Source: Olsenella_K sp051878835 (GTDB lineage Bacteria; Actinomycetota; Coriobacteriia; Coriobacteriales; Atopobiaceae). From it: 64,000 bases of DNA. The DNA lies in NCBI GenBank assembly GCA_051878835.1, contig JBJEKW010000095.1, forward strand, positions 31,081-95,080, written 5' to 3'. The position numbers and the translations under genes were made by a program. The notes beneath the pieces were generated by a model, which was not told the DNA's origin, did not search any database, and saw only the letters and a program-made list of their open reading frames with translations. Shown here in pieces: positions 52,035 through 60,474 of the stretch (within the stretch, counting starts at the first letter, position 1; every line of letters begins with the position of its first letter).

Positions 52035-53224
52035 GCCTGGGCCTCCTCGTCAGTCTGGTCTCCCCGCTGGGCCTTCTCGAAGGCGTCAAGCGCCAGCGCC
52101 CTTTCGTCGTCCGCCAGCGACCGGCCCGCTTGTTGCTGGAAGAACTCCGCAAACAGCTGGGCCAGGTCCTTCTGCGCCGGCTCCTGGCTCAGCACCTGGT
52201 CGGCGCCCGCCGCACGCGTGAGGGCGTTGTCGAACACGACCTCCTCCAGGTTGGGCCACACGTTGCGCAGTCTGGATACCACGTCCATGGCGTCGTCGTC
52301 CGTAACGACGGCCTGGATGTAGTCCTGCCTGCGCTCGGGGTCCTCCTGCTGGCCGCGGGCCACCAGCTCCTGCACGCTGCCCTTCTGGCGCCTGAAGTCG
52401 TGCAGGGGCTTCACGGGCACCAGCTCGTACGAGACATCACCGTCGTCGTTCACGTCCACCAGGCAGTACGACTTGGCGTAGTCGATCTCGGACGCCGACA
52501 GCTTCAGGGGGCTACCCGCATAGCGCACCGAGTCGCGGCCGATGCGCTGCGGCCGGTGCACGTGCCCCAGCGCCACGCACGCAAAGCCGTCGAAGGCGCG
52601 ATAGTCCACGTTGTCCAGGGAGCCCAGCGACACCTGCTCGGACTGGCTGCGTTCGGGCAAGCTGCCGCCCGCCGTCACGAACTGGTGGGCCACCAGCACG
52701 TTGGGTCCCTCTGCGAAGTCATCCAGCGAACGGATGTGGTCGCACACCAGGCGCAGTGCGGCATCGTAGCTGTTGACCGCGGTGACTGCATTTTCGTCCA
52801 TGCCCAGCCCACGCGCCCACGAGCGCACCTCGGCGGGCCGAACGAACGGTAGCAGCCAGAAGGTGACGCCGTCCTTGCGCACGTGCGTGACCTCCTCGCG
52901 CAGCTCGCCCGCAATCACGATGCCTGTGTGAGCAATCAGCGTCGACCCCATGCCCAGGCGTGCGCCCGAGTCGTGGTTGCCACTGACCACAAAAGCAGAA
53001 ATTCCGGCGTCGGCAAGCCTGTTCAGGAACGCGTCCCACTGGCGCACGGACGCCTCCGACGGATTCGGGCTGTCAAAGACGTCGCCCGCGATCACCAACG
53101 CATCGGCGTCCTTCTGCTGCACCAGCTCCACCAGCTGATCCAGTATGACGCCAAGGTCCTCCTCCAGGGGCATCTGAGCCAAACGCCGCCCCAAGTGCAA
53201 GTCGGCAGTGTGCAAGAAGCGCAT
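52031..53224 (-). CDS. sbcD: SbcD, exonuclease subunit (Mre11-type nuclease)
   Basis: 397-residue calcineurin-like nuclease. Metal-binding motifs are visible in order: HTADLHLG at residues 5-12, IAGDVFDS near 45, SGNHDSG near 84, and VLVAHQFV / VALGHVHRPQRIG further on, matching the DxH, GDxxD, GNHE/D and GHxH motifs. I chose ATG 53224, which has GGAGG six bases upstream; a longer frame to 53392 lacks support. It is the first gene of the sbcDC operon. Confidence 0.96.
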   Translation of the reverse strand: MRFLHTADLHLGRRLAQMPLEEDLGVILDQLVELVQQKDADALVIAGDVFDSPNPSEASVRQWDAFLNRLADAGISAFVVSGNHDSGARLGMGSTLIAHTGIVIAGELREEVTHVRKDGVTFWLLPFVRPAEVRSWARGLGMDENAVTAVNSYDAALRLVCDHIRSLDDFAEGPNVLVAHQFVTAGGSLPERSQSEQVSLGSLDNVDYRAFDGFACVALGHVHRPQRIGRDSVRYAGSPLKLSASEIDYAKSYCLVDVNDDGDVSYELVPVKPLHDFRRQKGSVQELVARGQQEDPERRQDYIQAVVTDDDAMDVVSRLRNVWPNLEEVVFDNALTRAAGADQVLSQEPAQKDLAQLFAEFFQQQAGRSLADDERALALDAFEKAQRGDQTDEEAQA

Positions 53225-54531
53225 GAGCCACCTCCGTATGTCTCCCCCAACGCAGTCCCCCAACGCAGCGCGTCCACAACCTGCGGCTACCCAACGGTTG
53301 AAGCTCGCGACGAGCCCGTGCGAGTGCGCGAGCCGTCCGTCAGCCGAAGCTAACCGCGAGCAACCCGTCAACTGACGCGAGGCGCACCGCAAGCCATGGA
53401 CTGCAGTTCGTTCCGCAGATGTTCCGCGCAGTCAGGGCTGCAGTAGATAAACTGTACTCCCCCGGCGGGACATCATCCGCCGTCGCAGACAAATCGCGTT
53501 TCTCCTGCGTATGGCACCCGTTTGCTTCAAGCTTCCGGTGCAGAGTCGCTAGTTGTGGGTACCCCATCCCGGTGGCTCTGCACCCAGTGATACATAGTGC
53601 AAGGCCGTGGGTACCCATACCCGTCGACTTTGCACTAGCGGGTGCACACTGCACAGCTGTGGGTACCCAGACCTGGTGACTCTGCACTGAGAAGTGCAGA
53701 CCAACCGGGTGCGGGTACCCAGACCCGTCGCCTTTGCACTTCTTGCCCATCAGCTTAATAAGCTTCATCCCGTCTACCTGGTATTTTGCGAGAAGGGCAA
53801 TTTCAGTCAGTGCAGACTACGCGGTTTTGGGTACCCAGACCCGTCGACTTTGCACCTGCTAGTGCAGACTGCACGGGTGTGGGTACCCAGATCCGGCTAG
53901 TTCGCACCTCTCAGCTGCGTTCCTGAATGATGGGACACCATCTGCCCGCTCTTTTATAGAAAACCGAGTTCGGGTCTGTGCAGACCACACGGTTCCAGGT
54001 GAATCGTACGGCTTTGGGCGCATTTGCCCAAACTCACTGCACACATCCGCGCAAACCTGGCTGGTGCGGGTACCCGCGACGGCCACGTTTGCGCATTGGC
54101 CGCACAGCCGGATCTCTAGACTTCTGCGGTCGGGCTTCCTACCTGGGCTCTTGCGACCTCGCTCCAATCCGGCTTCCGCTGCCCGCACAAACCTGTCGGG
54201 GGGACTGCGGCATTCCGTGACAGGCCTTCTACCTGGCATTTTGTGGCGACGCCCAGACCCGGCGATCCTGGCCCGCGCAAACCCTGGTGTGGGTACCCGC
54301 AGTGGCCACGTTTGCGCATGAGACACCTGGCCGGCCAGTAAGACACCTTGCTGGCCGGCGAGGCAACGGGACAGGCCAGTTCAGCCAGAAAAAACGGCGC
54401 CACCCGTTAGGATGACGCCGCCTGCCAGTCATTTCCCTGCCCCTGGCTTTGTACCCATAGTCTTTAGAGCAGCAGTTAGTGCCCGTAGTCATGGGAGCAG
54501 CCGTTAGCCCTCGTAGCCTTTGGAGCAGCCG
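53225..54531. other. Gene-free region between sbcD and htrA
   Basis: About 1.3 kb without a credible gene. It contains the sbcD promoter side, the second palindrome array (53538-54317) and the 28-bp repeats beyond the htrA stop (54450-54561). GC-rich repeats create open frames on both strands that have no ribosome sites. Confidence 0.7.
53538..54317. repeat. Array of 39-46-bp palindromic repeats with CTACCTGG spacers (upstream of sbcD)
   Basis: Eight units with centre GGGTACCC were placed by eye: 53538-53583, 53597-53635 (short), 53642-53687, 53694-53739, 53810-53855, 53862-53907 with ends GTGCAGA/TTTGCAC or close variants, and 54049-54094, 54275-54317 with ends GCGCAAAC/GTTTGCGC as in the array upstream of polA. 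Degenerate half units lie near 53979 and 54184. The CTACCTGG element recurs at about 53773, 54139 and 54229. Inner arms such as CGGGT/ACCCG add to the dyad symmetry. Confidence 0.85.
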
Positions 54532-54561
54532 TTAGTACCCGTAGCCGTTGGAGTAGCCGTT
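54450..54561. repeat. 4 x 28-bp tandem repeat spanning the htrA 3' end
   Basis: On the minus strand 28-bp units of the form AACGGCTGCTCCNAAGGCTA + CGRGYRCT occupy 54534-54561, 54506-54533, 54478-54505 and 54450-54477. The first encodes the last residues of HtrA; since 28 is not a multiple of three, the next units fall out of frame after the TAA formed at the junction. Confidence 0.85.
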
Positions 54562-55920
54562 CGAGCTACCGGAGGAGCCAGACCCGCCGTTGCCGAACAG
54601 GTCGCCCAGACCGGGATAGCTGAATCCGTAATCATTCGTGCTGGACCCGTTGGAGCTGGAGCCGCCGGAGCTGCTCTGGCTCTTCTCCTCCTTCTGCAGC
54701 TCCTCGTCGGAGCCCAGCGTCACGCTGACGGTGTTCGTCTGGCCGTCGCGGACGTAGGTCACATCCACGGTGTCGCCCACGGAGTGCGAGCGCACGGCCA
54801 GCGTCAGGTCGTCTGCGGAGGTGACGGTGGTGTCGCCGAACTTCGTGATGATGTCGCCTGCCTGGATGCCCGCGTTCGCTGCGGCCTGACCGTCGCTGAC
54901 CGCGGCAACGTAGGCGCCGGAGTCAGTGGACAGGTGGTAGCGCTGCGCCAGCTGCGAGGACACGGTCTGCGTGGACACGCCCAGATAGGCGTGGGTGATG
55001 GGCTCGCCGGCGATGATCTTGTTTGCGATCTCGACCGCGTAGTTGCCAGGAATGGCCAGGCCGATGCCCGAGAAGGACTCGGTCTCAGACGCCAGCAGCG
55101 TGTTGATGCCCACAAGCTGGCCCTGGCTGTTCACGAGGGCGCCACCGGAGTTGCCCTGGTTGATGGCGGCGTCGGTCTGGATCAGGTTCGTGTAGATGGT
55201 GGTGCCCGTGCTGGAGGTGGTCAGCGTGTTGCGGTACAGGGCGCTGACGATGCCCGTCGAGACGGACTGCTCCAGGCCCAGCGGCGAGCCCGCGGTCATG
55301 ACCCAGTCGCCCACCTGCAGCGACGAGGAATCGCCGACCTCGATGGGGGTCACCTGGGTGTCGCCGAACTCGGCCTTGATGACCGCGATGTCCGAAGACT
55401 CGTCCGATCCCACGACCGTGGCGTCGTAGGTCTGGTCGTTCAGGGTCACCGTGATGGTGGTGGCACCCTCGACCACGTGGTAGTTCGTGATGATGTCGCC
55501 GCTGGTGTCCAGGATGACGCCGGAGCCCAGGCCGGACTCGGAGGCGGAGGACACGTTGACCGTCACGACCGAGGGAAGCACCTTTGCCGCCACGGCAGTT
55601 GCCAGCGACGTGTCCTCGCCGTCAGCGTTGATGGTGATGTTCTGGCTCGAGCCAGAGGCCGACGAGCCCGACGTGGTGTTCGTCTTCAGCACGCCCGTGC
55701 CCACCAGACAGGCTACCAATGCCGCGGATACCACTGCGCCGCCCACGACTCCTGCGATGGCGCCCTTTCCGACCGCACCCAGGTGATGTTTCGGCTTCTG
55801 GTTGTCGGGCGAGCCTCCCTGCTGCTGGTCGTTCTGGGGCCTCTGCATATGCTGCGTAGGCTGCGTCCCGTCGTAGGTATTCGGGCTGGGAGGGGTTTGG
55901 TTATTGCTTCCAAATGCCAT
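54532..55920 (-). CDS. htrA: HtrA/DegP-type membrane-anchored serine protease
   Basis: 462-residue surface protease for misfolded exported proteins. A hydrophilic Gln/Pro-rich cytosolic segment (1-45) is followed by a membrane helix (about 49-72), a Ser/Gly linker, the trypsin-like domain and one PDZ domain (about 300-405). The catalytic triad is His148 (TNYHVVEG), Asp177 (SSDIAVIK) and Ser258 (NQGNSGGALV). The C-terminal tail is Ser/Gly/Tyr/Asn-rich and ends within a DNA tandem repeat. ATG 55920 has AAAGG upstream. It lies downstream of the GlnR-like regulator on the same strand, but a terminator-like hairpin lies between. Confidence 0.94.
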   Translation of the reverse strand: MAFGSNNQTPPSPNTYDGTQPTQHMQRPQNDQQQGGSPDNQKPKHHLGAVGKGAIAGVVGGAVVSAALVACLVGTGVLKTNTTSGSSASGSSQNITINADGEDTSLATAVAAKVLPSVVTVNVSSASESGLGSGVILDTSGDIITNYHVVEGATTITVTLNDQTYDATVVGSDESSDIAVIKAEFGDTQVTPIEVGDSSSLQVGDWVMTAGSPLGLEQSVSTGIVSALYRNTLTTSSTGTTIYTNLIQTDAAINQGNSGGALVNSQGQLVGINTLLASETESFSGIGLAIPGNYAVEIANKIIAGEPITHAYLGVSTQTVSSQLAQRYHLSTDSGAYVAAVSDGQAAANAGIQAGDIITKFGDTTVTSADDLTLAVRSHSVGDTVDVTYVRDGQTNTVSVTLGSDEELQKEEKSQSSSGGSSSNGSSTNDYGFSYPGLGDLFGNGGSGSSGSSNGYSNGYGY

Positions 55921-56094
55921 GATGTCGCCTTTCGCATGTATGACGGCAGAATGAAGCCGCCTACGTACCATGTCCGGCCGCGCGGCGATAGCCGCGTCGT
56001 CGACCATAAATCTACCCAAGCAGCGCGGTCCATCACACACCGGCCGCGCCGCGTTCCACATCGCTCAAACAAGGTTATTAGGTTTCTGAATATG

Positions 56095-56134
56095 CAAGAA
56101 GCGCACCCCAGCCGCAAGGCAATGGGACACGCTT
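56095..56134 (-). terminator. Putative terminator of the GlnR-like regulator gene
   Basis: On the minus strand AAGCGTGTCCC can pair with GGGGTGCGCTT (11 bp with three G-U pairs), followed by CTTGC. It lies 55-95 bp after the regulator stop. Confidence 0.5.
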
Positions 56135-56188
56135 CGTCACATACCGCAAACGCCCAGCTACGACGCCCAAACCGCGTCGTACACAAGG

Positions 56189-56863
56189 CTAGAGCTTGAA
56201 CAGGTACCCGACACCACGCACGGTGATGATGTGGGCTGCGACCTGCGGGCCCACCTTCGAGCGCACGCGACGGATGTGCACGTCCACCGTGCGCGTGCCG
56301 CCGCAGTACTCGAAGCCCCACACGCGGTGCAGCAGGGTCTCGCGCGAGTAAGCGCGCGAGGGATGCGTTGCCAGGAAGCTCAGCAGCGAGTACTCCATCA
56401 GCGTCAGGTCCACGGGCTCGCCATCGATGTACACCTGGTAGGTGGCCAGGTTGATGGTCATGTTGTCCACCGTGACGATGTCGGCGGGAGCGCTCTCCTC
56501 GCCCGGCCACAGCAGGAGCGAGCAGCGGACCTCGAACTCCGCCTCGCCAGCGGTCGACAGGATGAAGTCGTTGCGGCCCTGGATGGGCATGCGCAGGTTC
56601 GACAGCTTGTCCTCGTCCTGGACGATCAACACGGGGATGAAGCCGTTCTCGGCCACATAGGAGTCCACCTCGTTCGTGGTGTCCTCGTCCATGCCAGCCG
56701 AGTCAAATATGACCAGGTCAAAGTCATGCCCAGACGAAATGGCCTGAGAGAACGTGTCGGGCGTTGCCAGGGCAATAGAGACGTCCAGCGCGTGCGACAA
56801 CTCGCGCATACGCTCGTGATGCCTAGAAGTGCGAGAAATGAGGAGGATGTTCTTGTGGTGCAT
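56189..56863 (-). CDS. GlnR-like orphan OmpR-family regulator with pseudo-receiver
   Basis: 224-residue DNA-binding protein. The receiver domain (1-120) keeps Asp54 (VIFDSAG) but lacks the N-terminal acidic pair (ILLISRTS) and the conserved Lys (DFILSTAGEAEFEVR), so normal phosphorylation is unlikely. The winged helix (125-224) has LTLMEYSLLSFLATHPSRAYSRETLL and VWGFEYCGGTRTVDVHIRR. From memory, the TAGxAEvEaR segment and the VWGYDYFGGTRTVDVHVRR helix are very similar to actinobacterial GlnR, the nitrogen regulator that is also an orphan with an incomplete phosphorylation pocket. No kinase gene is adjacent; the neighbours are a glutamine-type transporter and a GS-like gene. The GlnR assignment is a strong inference, not proof. 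Confidence 0.72.
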   Translation of the reverse strand: MHHKNILLISRTSRHHERMRELSHALDVSIALATPDTFSQAISSGHDFDLVIFDSAGMDEDTTNEVDSYVAENGFIPVLIVQDEDKLSNLRMPIQGRNDFILSTAGEAEFEVRCSLLLWPGEESAPADIVTVDNMTINLATYQVYIDGEPVDLTLMEYSLLSFLATHPSRAYSRETLLHRVWGFEYCGGTRTVDVHIRRVRSKVGPQVAAHIITVRGVGYLFKL

Positions 56864-56945
56864 CCATGCCCTCCTAGTTAAATAAATGCGTAGTATGTGT
56901 GACTCTGCGTAAGAATACTAGCACACCGATTGGGACACAGACGCA

Positions 56946-56977
56946 CACAGAGGTCCGCAGATGTGCAGACCTCTGTG
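56946..56977. terminator. Hairpin downstream of glnQ
   Basis: CACAGAGGTC and GACCTCTGTG form a perfect 10-bp stem with a 12-base loop, about 120-150 bp after the glnQ stop and 80-115 bp before the regulator start. No T run, so it may be a terminator of low efficiency or a regulatory hairpin. Confidence 0.5.
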
Positions 56978-57094
56978 CCAAATTGCAGCTTTTAACTGCG
57001 GATTCAGTTATTCCGATAGGCGGCTATCGCCTCAGGCGGTAACGCCCGAACCCCGTGGGTTGCACCATCCGAACCCAAGGCGCGGCCCTCTCCC

Positions 57095-57961
57095 CTAGTC
57101 GATGCTGCCCAGGAACTGAGCCGTACGCGGGTTCTTCGGATGGTCGAAGACCTGCTCGGGCAGGCCCTGCTCCACCACGACGCCGCCCTCCATGAACACG
57201 CAGCGGTCGGCAACCTCGCGAGCGAAGCCCATCTCGTGCGTGACCACGATCATGGTCATGCCACTGTTCTCGGCCAGGTTGCGAATGACGTCCAGGACGC
57301 CGCGGACCAGCTCGGGGTCCAGGGCGCTGGTGGGCTCGTCGAACAGCAGGATGTCGGGATGCATGGCGACTGCGCGGGCTATGGCCACGCGCTGCTGCTG
57401 GCCGCCGGACAGCTGGGCGGGCTTGAAGTCAGCGCGGTCAGCCAGGCCGACGGCCTCCAGCTGCTTCATGGCCTCGGCCTCGGCCTCCTCCTTGCTCTTC
57501 TTTAGCACCTTCGTCTGGCCAATCATGACGTTCTCCTTGGCCGTGAGGTGCGGGAAGAGGTTGAACTGCTGGAACACCATGCCCAGGTTGCGGCGCAGCT
57601 TGTTCACGTCGGTCTTTGCGGATCCCGTAATCTCGTGGTCCTCGATCAGGATGTGGCCGGCCGTGGGGGTCTCCAGCAGGTTGATGCAGCGCAGCATGGT
57701 GGACTTGCCCGAGCCGGAGGGGCCCAGCACGACAACGACCTCGCCGTTCCACACGGTCAGGTTCACGTCGCGCAAGACCTGCGTCACGCCGTCAAACGAC
57801 TTGTTCAGGTGCTCGATGCGCACGGCGGGGTGCTCGTTGGGCTCGAAGTGGTGCCTGGTCAGGGGCTTGTCGCGCTCGTAGGCCTCGCGGGCTGCCGTCT
57901 GGGGGTCCAGCGCGGGCGGGACCTGTACCTCGGCTACGTTGTGCGTGTGCTTATTCGGCAT
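57095..57961 (-). CDS. glnQ: Polar amino-acid ABC transporter ATP-binding protein (GlnQ type)
   Basis: 288-residue ATPase. A 45-residue N-terminal extension precedes the domain. Walker A GPSGSGKST is near 80-88, FQQFNLFPHLTAKENV near 130, signature LSGGQQQRVAIARAVA near 185, Walker B LLFDEPTSALDPE near 205 and THEMGFAREVADR near 240. These are typical of the glutamine/glutamate/arginine subfamily. The ATG lies inside the 3' end of glnP (11-bp overlap) with GGGAGG upstream. It powers GlnP with one of two binding proteins encoded before it. Confidence 0.93.
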   Translation of the reverse strand: MPNKHTHNVAEVQVPPALDPQTAAREAYERDKPLTRHHFEPNEHPAVRIEHLNKSFDGVTQVLRDVNLTVWNGEVVVVLGPSGSGKSTMLRCINLLETPTAGHILIEDHEITGSAKTDVNKLRRNLGMVFQQFNLFPHLTAKENVMIGQTKVLKKSKEEAEAEAMKQLEAVGLADRADFKPAQLSGGQQQRVAIARAVAMHPDILLFDEPTSALDPELVRGVLDVIRNLAENSGMTMIVVTHEMGFAREVADRCVFMEGGVVVEQGLPEQVFDHPKNPRTAQFLGSID

Positions 57962-59408
57962 GGCTCATACCTCCCATGGACGTGCTGCCTGCGCGAAACG
58001 GTGCCAGAAGGGCCATGAGCACGCCGCCCTGGTCGTCCGTGGACTCCAGTCCGCTGGCCATCTGCGCCTTGGGCTCGGCGCCTTCCTGGGCGTCAGCCGC
58101 AGGCTTGGCATCCTTTGCGCTCTTGGCCTTCGGGCGAGGACCGCCGCCGCGCTCGGAGCGGGCCAGGTTCTTCTCGACTATGCCGACGACCTTGATCAGA
58201 GGCAGCGTCACGATCAGGTAGAAGATGGCGGCCGTCACGTACGGGGTGATGTTGCCCGTCACGGTGGTCAGGTTCTTCGAGTACATCATCAGCTCCATGA
58301 CGCCCACGGAGGACAGAAGCGAGGTGTCCTTGTAGGACGTGATGAAGTCGCTGGTCACGGTGGGGATCACGCGACGCACGGTCTGCGGGATGATGACCCA
58401 CGTCATGGTCTGCATGCGGGTCATGCCCAGCGAGGACGCGGCCTCGTACTGGCCCACCGGGATGGACTCGATGCCGGCGCGGAAGATCTCGGCCAGGTAG
58501 GCGGACGAGTTCACGGCCATCACTATGACGCCCAGCACGTTGTTGTCTATGTTGATGCCCACCATGGGCAGGCCGAAGAACATGATGTAGATCTGCAGGA
58601 ACAGGGGCGTTCCGCGCAGGATGTTGATGTAGACGATGGCGATGGCACGCAGCACCTTGTGCTTCGAGATCTTCATCAGCGAGAAGAGCATGCCCAGCAG
58701 GATGGCGAAGGGATACGCCACGATCACGATGACCAGGCACAGCACCCAGCCCGGGAACAGCGAGGCGAACGACGTCAGCAGCAGCTGTGGCTTGAAGAAC
58801 ATGCCCAGGAACGGGTTGGAGTTCCATGCCTGGACCCAGGCCTGCTCGTCCAGCCAGTTCACCGCCGCCTGCAGCGGGGTGTTGGCGATTACCGTGATGG
58901 AGGGCGAGGCGGCCAGCTGCTGCGTGCCCTCGTCGTTCGTGTAGGTGCCGGTGACCTGGTAGTCACCGCCCGCGCTGGGGAACGACATGTTCGTGATCTC
59001 CAGGCGCAAAAGCGACCCCGAGCTTAGCGGGCTGGCGAAGTCGATGGTGATGGAGTCGCCGTTCGTGGTGACGTTGCTGTCGACGCTGATGCGAGAGAGC
59101 CCGTCGAGCACGGTCACGCGGGTCGTGGACCCGTCGAACGAGGAGCCCTCGGGCAGCTGCAGCGTGATGGACGAGACCTCCTCGCCGTCATCCACTGTGC
59201 CCTCCCAGGTCAGGCGCGTCTGAATGCCGCCGATGACCGAGTCGCCGCCGTCCTCGTTCGGCCGGGCCGTCGCCTTGTTTGTGGTCATGGCCTGCGCCGT
59301 GGTGGCGGGGGCTGCGAAGACCACCCCCAGCGCCAGGACCAGAGCCGCCGCGAGGGTCACCAGGAGGCGGATTGGCCGCGCCTTGCCCTCATTCATGCCA
59401 ATGCTCAT
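57951..59408 (-). CDS. glnP: Amino-acid ABC permease (GlnP type) with an exported N-terminal domain
   Basis: 485 residues, about twice a normal GlnP. Residues 1-40 are a signal peptide (LLVTLAAALVLALGVVFAAPATTAQA). Residues 41-185 form an exported domain with no similarity to binding proteins that I can see; alternating polar/hydrophobic strands (SSITLQLPEGSSFDGSTTRVTVL, SGSLLRLEITNMSFPSAGGDYQVTGTYTNDEG) suggest a beta-sandwich. The permease follows with five helices and the EAA-type loop GQYEAASSLGMTRMQTMTWVIIPQTVRR near 335. An Ala/Lys/Pro-rich cytosolic tail ends the protein. ATG 59408 has GGGAG six bases upstream. Substrate class inferred from the binding proteins. Confidence 0.88.
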   Translation of the reverse strand: MSIGMNEGKARPIRLLVTLAAALVLALGVVFAAPATTAQAMTTNKATARPNEDGGDSVIGGIQTRLTWEGTVDDGEEVSSITLQLPEGSSFDGSTTRVTVLDGLSRISVDSNVTTNGDSITIDFASPLSSGSLLRLEITNMSFPSAGGDYQVTGTYTNDEGTQQLAASPSITVIANTPLQAAVNWLDEQAWVQAWNSNPFLGMFFKPQLLLTSFASLFPGWVLCLVIVIVAYPFAILLGMLFSLMKISKHKVLRAIAIVYINILRGTPLFLQIYIMFFGLPMVGINIDNNVLGVIVMAVNSSAYLAEIFRAGIESIPVGQYEAASSLGMTRMQTMTWVIIPQTVRRVIPTVTSDFITSYKDTSLLSSVGVMELMMYSKNLTTVTGNITPYVTAAIFYLIVTLPLIKVVGIVEKNLARSERGGGPRPKAKSAKDAKPAADAQEGAEPKAQMASGLESTDDQGGVLMALLAPFRAGSTSMGGMSHAE

Positions 59409-59514
59409 ATGGACTCCCTACTGAATTGCCAAGGGCGGAACCCCACGTATGGAATCCCGCCCACCAAAAGCCTCGTGCCGCCCGCGTCAGAGGCGGGCGG
59501 CACGTCAGAACCCG

Positions 59515-60366
59515 TTACAGGGTGGTACCGAACCACTTCGTCTCGATCTGGTCCATGGTGCCGTCGCCCTTCATCTCCTGGAGCGCCTTGTTGATGGCGT
59601 CCTTGAGGGCGGGGTTGTCCTTGGACACGACAATGCCGTACTGCTCGCCGGTCGGGATCTCCTTCGCGACCTTGAGGTCGGTGAAGGACTCCTTCAGCTG
59701 GTTGTCAGCCACGGGCAGGTCGATGACGAAGCCGTCGTACAGGCCGGTCTCGACGCCGGTCATGGCAGCGGTGACGTCGTCCAGGGCCACCAGCTGGGCG
59801 TTGGGCAGGTTCTCCTTGATCCACTCCTCGCCGGTGGTGCCAGCCTGGCAGGCCACCTTCTTCGAGGAGTCGTTCAGCGTGGTGTCATCGTCGCTGCTGG
59901 AGGACTTCACGACCAGGGCCTGGTTGGAGTCCAGGTAGGGGTCGGAGAAGTCCACTTCCTCCTCGCGCTCGTCGGTGATGGTGATGCCGGCGATGGCCAC
60001 GTCGGCCTTGCCGCCCTCCTTGATGGTGGGCACCAGGGTGTCGAACTTCTGGTTCGGCAGGTAGTTGACCTCCAGGCCCATCTTCTGCGCCAGGGCGGTG
60101 GCCATGTCGACGTCGAAGCCGGTGGGCTGGTTCGTGTTCGTGTCGATGTACTCGAACGGCGCGAAGCCCAGCTCGGCGGCAACGGTCAGCTTGCCGTCGT
60201 TCACGAGGTTCAGGGATGCCTCGCTGGACGAGCTGTCAGAGCTGGAGGACGAGCTGCTGGAGCTCGTGGAGCTGGACGAGCCGCCGCACGCCGCCAGGGA
60301 GAACGCCAGCGCGCACGTGGCCAGCGCCGCGACTCCCCCAGTCAAAATCTTGCTGATCTTCTTCAT
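59515..60366 (-). CDS. Polar amino-acid binding lipoprotein 1 (family 3)
   Basis: 283-residue lipoprotein with signal peptide and lipobox LAAC near residue 25, followed by a long Ser linker (about residues 29-50). The mature protein has LTVAAELGFAPFEYIDTNTNQPTGFDVDMATALAQ and GGKADVAIAGITITDEREEEVDFSDPYLDSNQALVV, the family 3 signatures of glutamine/histidine/arginine binding proteins. ATG 60366 (MKKISK) chosen because it begins the signal peptide. It is a close paralogue of the next upstream gene; both end WFGTTL. Confidence 0.92.
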   Translation of the reverse strand: MKKISKILTGGVAALATCALAFSLAACGGSSSSTSSSSSSSSSDSSSSEASLNLVNDGKLTVAAELGFAPFEYIDTNTNQPTGFDVDMATALAQKMGLEVNYLPNQKFDTLVPTIKEGGKADVAIAGITITDEREEEVDFSDPYLDSNQALVVKSSSSDDDTTLNDSSKKVACQAGTTGEEWIKENLPNAQLVALDDVTAAMTGVETGLYDGFVIDLPVADNQLKESFTDLKVAKEIPTGEQYGIVVSKDNPALKDAINKALQEMKGDGTMDQIETKWFGTTL

Positions 60367-60474
60367 CTGCAGATATCTCCCCTCATAGAGACCCAAGGCG
60401 CCGCAGGGCGGCGCCCACATATCGGCAAAGGTTTGGAGCCGGCCTGCCCACCAGAGGCGGGCCGGCCAAGGATG

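Noticed and set aside
53538..54317. CRISPR array
   Set aside because: Units are palindromic, diverged and irregularly spaced, with no constant-length spacers and no cas genes nearby.
59518..59535. T-box-like GGGTGGTACCG, also near 60480
   Set aside because: Both copies lie inside the 3' ends of the binding-protein genes and simply encode the conserved WFGTTL end on the minus strand.
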